DNA of 64,000 bases, taken from assembly GCF_000242875.2 (NCBI RefSeq), contig NZ_AEXL02000090.1, positions 94,717-158,716 of the forward strand, in the 5' to 3' direction. This stretch comes from Candidatus Nitrosopumilus salarius BD31 (GTDB lineage Archaea; Thermoproteota; Nitrososphaeria; Nitrososphaerales; Nitrosopumilaceae). This document shows positions 47,147 through 56,021 of the stretch, piece by piece. Numbering within the stretch: the first letter of the stretch is position 1; each line of letters begins with the position of its first letter. The position numbers were made by a program, and so were the translations under genes. Below the pieces are notes generated by a model. The model did no database searches. It was given only the letters and a program-made list of their open reading frames with translations, and had not been told where the DNA came from.

Positions 47147-47308
47147 ATGGGCCAATATTGTGAAAATTGTGGGAAATTTATGAAAAATTTTGAGATGACT
47201 CATTGCTCCGATGAATGTTTACTCTCGTCTTTAAAAAACAGTGATTCTCTTACTGAAAACGGGGTTAGTGCAACAACTTGGGATGAAAGATCTGATCCTT
47301 GGACATAA
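47147..47308 (+). CDS. 53-aa zinc-finger microprotein
   Basis: ATG to TAA. Starts MGQYCENCGKFMKNFEMTHC, with CENC and H-C-x3-C (HCSDEC), a treble-clef-like arrangement, and ends in an acidic tail TTWDERSDPWT. Conserved-looking and complete; it is placed 56 bases before the aminopeptidase gene on the same strand. Function unknown. Confidence 0.75.
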   Translation: MGQYCENCGKFMKNFEMTHCSDECLLSSLKNSDSLTENGVSATTWDERSDPWT

Positions 47309-47363
47309 CTATTCTGTTAGTAAATAGAAAATCTACTTAAAGTGTAACCAAATTATTCCACAT

Positions 47364-49864
47364 GTGGATATAATTCCAATTAACTATCAATTATCGTTTG
47401 AACCCGATCTCAAAAAATTTACGTTCACTGGGTCTGAAACTATTTCTATAGATTGTAAAAAACCAACCAAAGTTATCACTATGCATTGCGCTGAACTCAA
47501 AATTCTTTCCTGTCAAGTAAAATCAGGGAATGAAATTATTCAATCATCTCCAAAAACCGTGGAAAAAGATGAACAACTTCAAATTACTTTAGAAAAAAAA
47601 TCAAAGGGATTTCTACCATAAACCTAGAATTTCAAGGGATCTTAAATGATCGATTACTAGGATTCTATCGTAGTCAGTATAAGCAAAATGGAAAAACGAA
47701 ATATCTTGCAACCACTCAATTTGAGGCTGCAGATGCTAGACGTGCATTTCCATGCTGGGATGAACCAGAAGCAAAAGCCACATTTGAGATTTCTATAACT
47801 GCTGATAATAAATTCACTGCAATCTCAAACATGCCAGTTAAATCAAAGAAAAAAATCGGTAGCAAAACTATCTATGCCTTTGCAAAAACTCCAATCGTTT
47901 CAACATATTTGATCTATCTTGCAGTTGGTGAATTTGAATATTTATCAGGAAAGATTGGTAAAATCCAGATTAGAGTTGTAACAACAAAGGGGAATAAATC
48001 TAAAGGAAAATTTTCGCTAGATTTAGGAAAAAAACTTCTTACCTCATATGAAAAATACTTTGGAATCAAATATCCTCTGCCAAAACTCGACTTGATTGCT
48101 GTACCTGATTTTGCAGCTGGTGCTATGGAAAATTGGGGCGCAATAACATTTAGAGAAACAATTCTTCTTTATGATCCTAAAACATCCTCTACTAGAACTA
48201 AACAATTCATTGCAGAAGTAATCTCTCATGAGATTGCTCATCAATGGTTTGGTAATTTAGTCACGATGAAATGGTGGAATGATTTGTGGTTAAATGAAAG
48301 TTTTGCAACTTTTATGGCCACGAAATTTGTTGATAAATTCTATCCTGAATGGGATTTGTGGAATCAATTTGTAGACGATGCAATGAATGTTGCAATGGGA
48401 CTTGACTCTCTAAAAACAACGCACCCAATAGATGTTAAAGTAAATTCTCCAGCAGAAATTAGGGAAATTTTTGATGCTATATCTTACGACAAGGGTGGAT
48501 GTATTTTACGAATGTTGGAATCCTATGTAGGGGAACCAAATTTCCAAAAAGGACTTAAAAAATACCTCTCTGATTTCAAATACAAAAATGCCAAAGGACA
48601 GGATTTATGGAATGCGATAGGCAAGGCCTCAAAAATGCCTGTATCATCAATGGTCAATACCTGGCTAAAACAACCCGGTTTCCCTCTTGTTGAGATTACT
48701 CAAGATGGCTCTACTCTGAAATTAAAACAAAAGAGATACCTGCTAGAACATGATAAAAAATTCAATAAAGGATTATGGTCTATTCCATTATCTCTAGGGT
48801 TAGAAAATGAAATTTACAAAAAACTATTTTCAACTAAAACCATGTCTCTGAAACTACCTAAAAATACTCTGGGTTTTGTAGCAAATTATGGAAGAAAAGG
48901 ATTCTATCGTGTAAAGTACGATGAAGGAATTTTGCTTGATCTAAAAATGTTAGTTGATGAAAAACGCATTCCTGCAATTGATAGATGGGCAATTCAAAAC
49001 GATTTATTTTCACTTTGTGTTTCTGGAGATGAATCTGTGAGAAATTATCTTGATTTTTCTGATGCATATTTTGAAGAAGATAGCTATCTTGCATCAGTCA
49101 ACATTGCACATAATTTGGCTTCATTGTATTTCCGTGCATTTAACGAAACATTTGCAGAGGAGATTCGAAGTTATGCCGTGAATTATTTTAGAAAAATTCT
49201 ATTCCGTTTAGGATGGGAACCTCAAAAATCTGATAAACATACTGATGCTATGCTTCGTGCATTTGTGATTTCAGCATTAGGCAAAATGAATGATGAGGAA
49301 GTTACTGAAGAGGCATTAAGGAAATATGATAAATTCTTGAAATCTCCTAGTTCCATATCTCCTGACTTGATTGAGCCAATTTGTTCAATTGCTGCATGGA
49401 ATGGGACTTCAAAAACATATGCTGAACTAGTAAAATTGTATCGAAATGCAAAAACGATGGAAGAAAAACTCCGATTCCTTGGTGCAATGTGTGGCTTCAA
49501 AGATACGAATCTTTTACTTAAAGCCCTAAACTTTTCTCAAACCGCTGAGGTTCGTTCTCAAAATATGCAATTACCTATAATGAAAGTTGCTGGAAACCCA
49601 TATGGTGATAAAATTTTGTGGCCATGGTTAAAGAAGAATTGGAAAAAACTTAACAAAAAAGTTGGCCATGGAAATCCTTTGTTTAATCGAATCGTGGCAA
49701 GTATTGCGCCTGTTGCAGACGATTCTATGGAAAAAGAGATTAAAACATTTTTCAGAAAGAATCCTACTCCTGGTACAGAGAGAACACAATCTCAAACTCT
49801 TGAGAGGATAAGAATAAACTCCAAATTTCTTAGAAATATGAGAAAAGAATTTAGAAATGGCTAA
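47364..49864 (+). pseudogene. M1 aminopeptidase (PepN-like) interrupted by a frameshift at A8
   Basis: Two frames make one gene. The first (GTG 47364 to TAA 47621) covers the N-terminal beta domain; it leaves frame at the A8 tract 47593-47600. From 47600 the -1 frame continues IKGISTINLEFQG, ..., QFEAADARRAFPCWDEPEAK ATFE, GAMEN (AAGAMENWGAITF), the zinc motif HEIAH (48227-48241) with NDLWLNESFA, and reaches 49864. So only one base is missing relative to an intact protein. It could be a sequencing/assembly error, a real mutation, or slippage on A-AAA-AAA. The rest of the gene shows no decay. Hydrolyses N-terminal residues of peptides. Confidence 0.85.
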
Positions 49865-50264
49865 AAAAATAGGACCTCCAATATTCCTTGGAGTGTTTAC
49901 CATTTTAGCAATATTATTTCTCTTGGGTGCTGGAACCGATGACAAAGAAATTCTTCGGCAGACGTTTCAGATTGAGGCAATTTACTATGATTCTGGCCAT
50001 GTTGAGGTATCCTATCTTGATAAATCTGGTAATACTGATTCGGTCGTGATGGAAATTCTTGGAATGGATGAATCTTTTCAAAAAACCTTCACTGATTCAG
50101 AATTTATTGAAATTGTTCCATTTCCAAACAAACCAAAATACGGTTGGGCGATTCATCCGGTTGTCCTAGAAATTGAACATGAAGAATTTGGTCACATCCA
50201 ACTAAAAACAGAGATACATCCACTTGGAGATCCTGTACCTCCAGTAATTTACGCTAGACCTTAG
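49857..50264 (+). CDS. membrane-anchored hypothetical protein
   Basis: 135 residues; one N-terminal membrane helix (IFLGVFTILAILFLLGAG) and a soluble beta-rich domain (IEAIYYDSGHVEVSYLDKSG, HPVVLEIEHEEFGHIQLKTE). Starts within the end of the aminopeptidase gene (8 bases overlap), so it is co-transcribed and translationally coupled. No family recognised. Confidence 0.7.
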   Translation: MAKKIGPPIFLGVFTILAILFLLGAGTDDKEILRQTFQIEAIYYDSGHVEVSYLDKSGNTDSVVMEILGMDESFQKTFTDSEFIEIVPFPNKPKYGWAIHPVVLEIEHEEFGHIQLKTEIHPLGDPVPPVIYARP

Positions 50265-50304
50265 ATCTCACACAAGATTTTATTGCACCCTTTGCGAACT
50301 TTGT

Positions 50305-51222
50305 ATGTTGGATTTAGTTGATCTAAAAAAAGGAAAACGTGGGGCCATTGCCAAGGCAATATCTGTAGTTGAAAATGATCAAAAAGAAGCAAGAAAACTC
50401 TTAAAGAAAATTTTCAAAGATACCGGTCATGCTATGATTATCGGAATTACTGGTCCTGCAGGAGCTGGAAAAAGTTCACTGATTAACAAAACTGCAGTTG
50501 CTATGAAAAAACTAGGTACTAAACCTGCGGTACTTGCAATTGATCCTACCAGCCATGTCACTGGTGGAGCAATACTTGGCGACCGTGTTCGAATGAGTGA
50601 GTCTACTGATTCTGGAACATACATTCGAAGTATTGCATCGAGAGGTGCAACAGGGGCGGTATCACGTTCTTTAAGAAATAGTATTCGTGTTTTGGAATAT
50701 GCTGGATTTAACCCAATTATAATTGAAAGTGTTGGTGCTGGCCAAACTGAAGTTGAAATATCAAACATTGCAGATATCACAGTGGTTGTTTTTAATCCTA
50801 ACACTGGAGATAGTATTCAAACAATCAAAGCAGGCTTGACTGAGATAGGTGATATCTATCTTGTCAACAAAAGTGATTTGAGTGGGGCAAATCAGTTATT
50901 TGACGCTGTACGTGATTTTATTGGTGATTCTGAGCGGAATCCTATAATTTTGAAAACATCTGTAAAAAAGAATTCTGGCATCACAGAATTTGCAAAGGCA
51001 TTAAAAGATATGATGAATTCTAAAAAGAAATTCAAGAAAGAAAAAGATTCCGAACGACTGGAAACTGAACTAAAAGATATTGTTTTAAATAACATGCGAG
51101 AAAAGATTGATGACATGTTGCATTCTGATAAAATATTTTCGAAATATCTTAAAAAATTACAATCAAAAGATGTTGATCCTTTTGAAGCTGGAGATCAAAT
51201 TACAAAATCCTTGTTAAAGTGA
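50305..51222 (+). CDS. meaB: MeaB/ArgK-type GTPase, methylmalonyl-CoA mutase chaperone
   Basis: 305 residues. P-loop ITGPAGAGKSSLI (GPAGAGKS 50-57), VLAIDPTSHVTGGAILGDRV RM, IIESVGAGQTEVEI and NKSD. Loads cofactor onto and protects the B12-dependent mutase. The stop is four bases before the large mutase subunit gene, a clear operon. Confidence 0.96.
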   Translation: MLDLVDLKKGKRGAIAKAISVVENDQKEARKLLKKIFKDTGHAMIIGITGPAGAGKSSLINKTAVAMKKLGTKPAVLAIDPTSHVTGGAILGDRVRMSESTDSGTYIRSIASRGATGAVSRSLRNSIRVLEYAGFNPIIIESVGAGQTEVEISNIADITVVVFNPNTGDSIQTIKAGLTEIGDIYLVNKSDLSGANQLFDAVRDFIGDSERNPIILKTSVKKNSGITEFAKALKDMMNSKKKFKKEKDSERLETELKDIVLNNMREKIDDMLHSDKIFSKYLKKLQSKDVDPFEAGDQITKSLLK

Positions 51223-51226
51223 TAAT

Positions 51227-52828
51227 ATGGCAGACAAAAAATCAATAAAATCAAAAGAGTCAGGAAAGAAAATTTTCACTGATTCTGGCTTTGTAGTAAA
51301 GCGAATTTATCAAAAATCGTCTAAGAAGAGACCTGTTGAAGATTCTGGGAAATATCCATTTACCAGAGGAATTCATCCAGAAATGTTCCGTGAACGCTTT
51401 TGGACTATGAGACAGTATTCTGGATTTGGAGATGCAAAACTTACCAATGAGCGTTTCAAATTCATGCTTGAGAAAGGCCAAACGGGTCTTAGTATGGCAT
51501 TTGATCTGCCTACTCAAATTGGTTATGATTCTGATTCACCACAAGCTGAAGGTGAAGTAGGTAAAGTCGGTGTATCGATCACATCAATTAAGGATATGAT
51601 GACTGCCTTTGATGGTATTCCGCTTGGCAAAGTAAGTTCTTCAATGACGATTAATTCGACTGCATCAACATTACTTGCATACTACATTGCCGTCGGTGAG
51701 GCACAAGGATTCAAAAGTCATGATCTTCGTGGAACCACACAAAATGATATTTTAAAAGAATACATTGCAAGAAATACCTACATCTATCCACCCCAACCCT
51801 CTATGCGATTAATTGGTGACATGATAGAATACTGTGCACAAAAAGTTCCATCATGGTATCCAGTTTCTATATCTGGATACCACATGCGTGAAGCAGGATG
51901 TACTGCAACCCAAGAGGTTGCGTTTACATTAGCAAATGCCATTGCATATATTCAAACTTGTTTGGACAAAGGATTAAAAATTGATGACTTTGCCCCTCGT
52001 CTTTCCTTCTTCTTTTGTTGTACTATTGAATTCTTTGAAGAAGTTGCAAAGTTTAGAGTTGCAAGAAAAGTTTATGCAAAGATTCTCAAAGAAATGTTTC
52101 ATGCAAAAAATCCACGTTCATTACAACTAAAATTTCATACTCAAACTAGTGGCGAATCTCTAACTGCACAACAACCCAATAATAACATCGTTCGTGTTGC
52201 GATTCAAACAATGGCAGCAGTTGCTGGTGGTACTCAATCACTTCATACTAATTCTAGAGACGAGGCACTTGCACTTCCAACTCAAGAATCTGCAAAAATT
52301 GCACTTAGAACACAACAAATTGTTGCTCATGAGAGTGGTATAACAAAAACAGCTGATCCATTAGCTGGTTCTTACTATCTTGAGGAACTATGTGACCAAA
52401 TTGAGACTGATGTTTGGAAATATTTGAAAAAGATTCAAAAAATGGGCGGTTCTGTAAAAGCAATTGAGAAAGGATTCTTCCAATCTGAAATTAGAGCAAA
52501 TGCATATCGCCTTAAAAAAGAAACCGATGACGGTGAACGGATTATTGTTGGAGTGAATAAATATGCTGAAGAAGAAGAGCAACCTGATTTGCTTAGGATT
52601 GGCGGCAAAATAGAAATTCAACAAAAGAAGGCACTCAAAGAATTACGTGCATCTAGAGATGTTAAAAAATGGGAAAATGCACTTTCAGCAATGAAAAGTG
52701 CTGCAGATACTGAAGAAAATCTCATGCCATACATTGTCACAGCTGCTAAAGCATTTGCTACCACTGGTGAAATCAGCAATACCTTCAGAGAAGTGTTTGG
52801 TGAATATCGTCCAAAAGAAGTCTTTTAG
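51227..52828 (+). CDS. mcmA: methylmalonyl-CoA mutase, large subunit
   Basis: 533 residues, the catalytic TIM-barrel part without B12 domain. Motifs: YPFTRGIHPEMFRERFWTMR QYSGFG, MAFDLPTQIGYDSDSP, SVSISGYHMREAGCTA-like and TNSRDEALALPTQESAKIAL. The separate B12 subunit is encoded at 44067. Converts (R)-methylmalonyl-CoA to succinyl-CoA. Confidence 0.97.
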   Translation: MADKKSIKSKESGKKIFTDSGFVVKRIYQKSSKKRPVEDSGKYPFTRGIHPEMFRERFWTMRQYSGFGDAKLTNERFKFMLEKGQTGLSMAFDLPTQIGYDSDSPQAEGEVGKVGVSITSIKDMMTAFDGIPLGKVSSSMTINSTASTLLAYYIAVGEAQGFKSHDLRGTTQNDILKEYIARNTYIYPPQPSMRLIGDMIEYCAQKVPSWYPVSISGYHMREAGCTATQEVAFTLANAIAYIQTCLDKGLKIDDFAPRLSFFFCCTIEFFEEVAKFRVARKVYAKILKEMFHAKNPRSLQLKFHTQTSGESLTAQQPNNNIVRVAIQTMAAVAGGTQSLHTNSRDEALALPTQESAKIALRTQQIVAHESGITKTADPLAGSYYLEELCDQIETDVWKYLKKIQKMGGSVKAIEKGFFQSEIRANAYRLKKETDDGERIIVGVNKYAEEEEQPDLLRIGGKIEIQQKKALKELRASRDVKKWENALSAMKSAADTEENLMPYIVTAAKAFATTGEISNTFREVFGEYRPKEVF

Positions 52829-52952
52829 TCAAACTTTTTTCTGAATTAATTTTTCAATATGTCATATTTGGGCATTCAAATAAAATCAGCATTCCTAAAA
52901 ATCATGATGTTAAAATAACACATTTGTACTCTACTAGTGGAATCTAAAATTC

Positions 52953-53417
52953 ATGGTCGCAAAAAATGAAAAATCAGATAGTTATAAAAAAAGCATAAAG
53001 AAAATACACGGAAAAATTTTTGATGAACTTACAAAAAATTATGCTCAGACTTTAGATCATGGAAAATCTTTTGGAAATACATCTATAGAAAAAATTTCTG
53101 ATTCTGCATTCTCTGCAAATAATTTTATAAAATCAACACATTACTGGGAATTGTTAAAAAATAATTCATTAAAAATCAAAGAAAAGACTTCCGCACATGG
53201 AACTGAATTAAAAAAATATGGCCCAAAATTCTATAAAAAAATTAGCAATGCATTTTTTTATTTCTTTGAAGCCCTTATTGGAAGAATAAAACTCGGTTCT
53301 CAATATGGTATTACTAGTCTTGAGATTCTGGAAAGATTAGCTAAGTTAAAAGAACTTGGAATTTTAACTGATGAAGAATTCAATGAAAAAAAGAAGAAAA
53401 TTTTGGATAGGATATAA
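52953..53417 (+). CDS. SHOCT-domain protein
   Basis: 154 residues, lysine-rich and helical, ending in the short SHOCT motif LERLAKLKELGILTDEEFNE KKKKILDRI. N-terminal 100 residues are not recognised. SHOCT occurs mostly in proteins tied to membranes or oligomers. The small membrane protein gene follows two bases later. A CTAGTGGAA sequence lies at 52936 upstream. Confidence 0.7.
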   Translation: MVAKNEKSDSYKKSIKKIHGKIFDELTKNYAQTLDHGKSFGNTSIEKISDSAFSANNFIKSTHYWELLKNNSLKIKEKTSAHGTELKKYGPKFYKKISNAFFYFFEALIGRIKLGSQYGITSLEILERLAKLKELGILTDEEFNEKKKKILDRI

Positions 53418-53419
53418 CC

Positions 53420-53593
53420 ATGTCTAAAAATGTTATAATTTCTGCACTTGCAATCGTCATTGCTATTCTAATTGGATTTTTGATATTGACAAATTATGAT
53501 TGGTTTTCTCAAGAGTGGTTGATTGGCCTTGGTATAATTATAGGCGGTATGGCTTCATTAGGGCTTTTGATATATCTTAAAATTAAAAAATAA
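53420..53593 (+). CDS. 57-aa two-helix membrane protein
   Basis: ATG two bases after the SHOCT-gene stop. Product MSKNVIISALAIVIAILIGF, then LILTNYDWFSQEW and a second helix IGLGIIIGGMASLGLLIYLK with end IKK. Clearly a bitopic hairpin membrane protein, presumably the partner of the SHOCT protein. No family recognised. Confidence 0.75.
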   Translation: MSKNVIISALAIVIAILIGFLILTNYDWFSQEWLIGLGIIIGGMASLGLLIYLKIKK

Positions 53594-53629
53594 AACCCAT
53601 TAATACTAAATGATCATGGTGTATCTTAG

Positions 53630-54025
53630 ATGAAAATCGATCATATTGCGATTGCAGTAAATGACGTGGAAGAATCTGCCAAAGTGTACCAGCAGGCCTT
53701 GGGAGTTGATAGTGTTGAATTTGAAACAGTGGAATCTGAAGGTGTTAAAGTTGCAATTATTCATTTAGAGAATGGTAGGGTGGAATTAATGCAGCCTACA
53801 AATGATTTAAGTCCCATTAAAAAATTTCTTGACAAAAAAGGTCCAGGATTACACCACATGGCATTAGAAACTGATGATATAGAAGGTGAAGTAGAACGAA
53901 TGGAAGGATGTGGTGTTCAGTTTCTAGGGAAAATCAGACCTGGCTCTGCTGGAACTAAAGTAACATTCATTCATCCAAAATCGTTGCATGGTGTTTTGGC
54001 TGAACTTTGCTCTCACCCAAAATGA
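53630..54025 (+). CDS. mce: methylmalonyl-CoA epimerase
   Basis: 131 residues, VOC fold: metal ligands in DHIAIAVND (His5), HHMALETDD (His and Glu) and the C-terminal HPKSLHGVLAELC; VELMQP also typical. Converts (S)- to (R)-methylmalonyl-CoA (EC 5.1.99.1), feeding the mutase encoded just upstream. Confidence 0.96.
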   Translation: MKIDHIAIAVNDVEESAKVYQQALGVDSVEFETVESEGVKVAIIHLENGRVELMQPTNDLSPIKKFLDKKGPGLHHMALETDDIEGEVERMEGCGVQFLGKIRPGSAGTKVTFIHPKSLHGVLAELCSHPK

Positions 54026-54583
54026 TTATTCCATCATTTTTAGAGTATCTGAAGCAGTAATTATTCCAACAATCTTTGATTTTTTTGAAACAAGAATACA
54101 TTTTGAGTATCTGATTAATGGTACTAATACATTTGCCGGTGTATCGTAATCCACTATTGGTGGAACAGGATCCATTGTATCTGCAAGTTTTGCTTTTTTC
54201 AATTCTGCTTCTCCTAAATCTGCCAAGTGCTTTACAATCCCATCTTCTGATATCACTCCTACCACATCTGCATTATTAAAAATTGGAATTTGACTGATTG
54301 ATGATTGGTGCATTTTCTTAATTGCATCGTGAAGAGTGTTTGTAGGTTTTAATTTTACAATGTCTCTACTACAGAAATCTCCTGCAGTATGGGATGATGA
54401 TTCCCCTTCTAATTTTGCTAGACTCTCAAAAATTTTCTTTGCTGTTTCATAACTTGGCTGACTTCTTCCTGATTCAATTTGATTTATCATTGAAGTACTA
54501 ACTCCCGTCATAGTGGCAAGTTTTTTTTGTGTAATGCCTATTTTTTGTCTAATTTGCTTTATCGAATCAATTCTAGGTAACAA
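54026..54583 (-). CDS. Xre-type HTH regulator with two CBS domains
   Basis: 185 residues. Residues 5-60 form an Xre HTH (IRQKIGITQKKLATMTGVST SMINQIESGRSQPSYETAKK), followed by two CBS domains (about 75-130 and 135-185) that in this family bind adenine nucleotides. A transcription factor sensing cell energy or SAM is plausible. Convergent with mce without a gap. Confidence 0.9.
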   Translation of the reverse strand: MLPRIDSIKQIRQKIGITQKKLATMTGVSTSMINQIESGRSQPSYETAKKIFESLAKLEGESSSHTAGDFCSRDIVKLKPTNTLHDAIKKMHQSSISQIPIFNNADVVGVISEDGIVKHLADLGEAELKKAKLADTMDPVPPIVDYDTPANVLVPLIRYSKCILVSKKSKIVGIITASDTLKMME

Positions 54584-54875
54584 CTCATTTAGAATTATAC
54601 TTGGTTAGTTTATCAACATTTGGGGTTACATTAAGTCAATTTTAAGATGACTTTGATATAACAAACCACTCAATGATCTGATTTTATTTTTCTAATCCTT
54701 ATATTTTCATGAGAGAAATCGACGAAAATTCACACAAAAAATGTTGGACTGATGCTTTGATTTTATTTCGTCTGACATGATTTTCCTTACAAAATGGTTT
54801 TTGAGAGTTTGAATGAAAATAACAATACATCAATTTCACAAAATCTTCTGGTATTACATCTTAAAATATTACAAA
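54584..54875. other. intergenic region, no gene seen
   Basis: 290 bases of AT-rich DNA between the HTH-CBS gene and the C2H2 microprotein. No RNA gene recognised; short ORFs are all without sensible start or composition. The HTH-CBS promoter should be near 54590-54640 on the minus strand. Confidence 0.5.
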
Positions 54876-55001
54876 TCATGACCTCATATCCAATCCTTTG
54901 AGATCTCTTTTTACGCCCCATTTGTGCTCTATTTGCAAATGATCTTCTAACTCTCTAGGTGATTTTAAAATTATATTGCAAATCAGACATCTATAACTCA
55001 T
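54876..55001 (-). CDS. 41-aa C2H2 zinc-finger microprotein
   Basis: ATG to TGA. Begins MSYRCLICNIILKSPRELED and continues HLQIEHKWGVKRDL. CxxC-x12-H-x4-H is a classical eukaryote-like C2H2 finger as found in small thaumarchaeal proteins. It would bind DNA, RNA or protein. Alone in a 550-base gap, probably with its own promoter. Confidence 0.78.
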   Translation of the reverse strand: MSYRCLICNIILKSPRELEDHLQIEHKWGVKRDLKGLDMRS

Positions 55002-55108
55002 AGAATCAAATCTATCCTAATTTTGGTTTAAATGTCTGGGTTATTATGAAACTGATATTTAAAAAATGAGCCTGTAGATTTGTACGATGTTTTGGTTTTT
55101 AACAATAT

Positions 55109-55118
55109 GCTTAAGTTT
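55109..55118 (+). promoter_or_regulatory. TATA box of the second phasin gene
   Basis: GCTTAAGTTT is centred about 26 bases before ATG 55139, giving a leaderless mRNA. Similar to the box before 12179. Confidence 0.5.
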
Positions 55119-55138
55119 AGATATTTTCTAGAAAAATT

Positions 55139-55549
55139 ATGGATGAAAGTAAAGATATTTCAGATAATTTTGAAATAATAGAACAAATTTACAAAAAATA
55201 TTTCTCTGAGGTTGAAAATTCAGTTCCTCATATACAACAAGTATTATTCGATCTTCAAAATGAATCTTATAAAACCTGGAAAAATGCAGTAAATGCAAAT
55301 ATTTCTTTACAAAAGGAATTCATTAAAAGTTCTAACTTTAATTTCACAATTCCTGAATCCTATAAATCCCTCATTGAGAACATGAGTGAAGAGACCGTAA
55401 AGTATAGGTCCTTATGTAATAAAATTATTATCGCCACCATTGAATCTGGCAAGAAAAATGTAAAAACATGGAATGACAATGCAGACATCTTTATGGATTT
55501 GAATAGAAAAATTATGCATTTTTGGCTACCTGTATTTACTCAAAAATGA
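55139..55549 (+). CDS. phasin-like protein, paralogue of 12601
   Basis: 136 residues, helical. It aligns with the phasin at 12601: shared VEN/VPxIQQV start, NISLQKEFIKSSN against SISLQKEYVKKAG, IPESYKSLIENMSEET against IPEATLKVIHDTTEE, and NDNADIFMDLNRKIMHFWL against NDNAKSFADLNKNILQSW. A second granule-associated protein is likely, 40 kb away from phaC-phaE, and like the first one neighboured by a DUF6659-like gene. Confidence 0.75.
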   Translation: MDESKDISDNFEIIEQIYKKYFSEVENSVPHIQQVLFDLQNESYKTWKNAVNANISLQKEFIKSSNFNFTIPESYKSLIENMSEETVKYRSLCNKIIIATIESGKKNVKTWNDNADIFMDLNRKIMHFWLPVFTQK

Positions 55550-55639
55550 GTTTGTGATTAAACCTGACCGTTTGCATTTTACTCTTTTGTCAATAAAATT
55601 ACTTTTTGCCTTCTATTTTTTTAAAAAACAATTGACACT

Positions 55640-56005
55640 GTGCAAAAATTAGAGGAGCCTAGTTCAGAAAGTAAATTTTGTAGTAAAGTTTTGAGTCTAG
55701 ATACATCAATACGATTCGCAGGAATTCTGTGTAAATGTGGTAGACTAAAGGCATATCATAGAAAAAAGGGAATGATTCCACAACTGAATGTTCCTGAAAC
55801 AAAATTATTACATCGTGAAGCATTATTGAAGGCAAAAATGAATCGCGTTTTTGATAAGAATCTTGGAAAAACAAATTGGTCTATAGAATCAAGAGATAAT
55901 GTGAAATGGATTAATGTTTATCATGAAAAGGATCTCATACTGGTTTCTACAGAAATCATATCAAATCATGATGAAATTGTACAAAAAATTCTTTCATTAC
56001 TGTAA
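55640..56005 (+). CDS. DUF6659-like protein, divergent paralogue 3
   Basis: 121 residues, GTG start. It keeps the family skeleton (TSIRFAGILCKCGRL, then RREA-like helix with MNRVFDKNLGKTNW, SRDNVKWINVY, LILVSTE), but the AGG-KEG loop is changed to AYHRKKG and cysteines appear (Cys in LCKCG). It follows the phasin-like gene by 90 bases on the same strand. Confidence 0.65.
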   Translation: MQKLEEPSSESKFCSKVLSLDTSIRFAGILCKCGRLKAYHRKKGMIPQLNVPETKLLHREALLKAKMNRVFDKNLGKTNWSIESRDNVKWINVYHEKDLILVSTEIISNHDEIVQKILSLL

Positions 56006-56021
56006 TTTTTAATAATATTTT

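Noticed and set aside
47831..49864. Separate aminopeptidase starting at Met 47831
   Set aside because: Conserved sequence (QFEAADARRAFPCWDEPEAK) precedes this Met in the same frame and links back to the A8 shift, so it is one broken gene.
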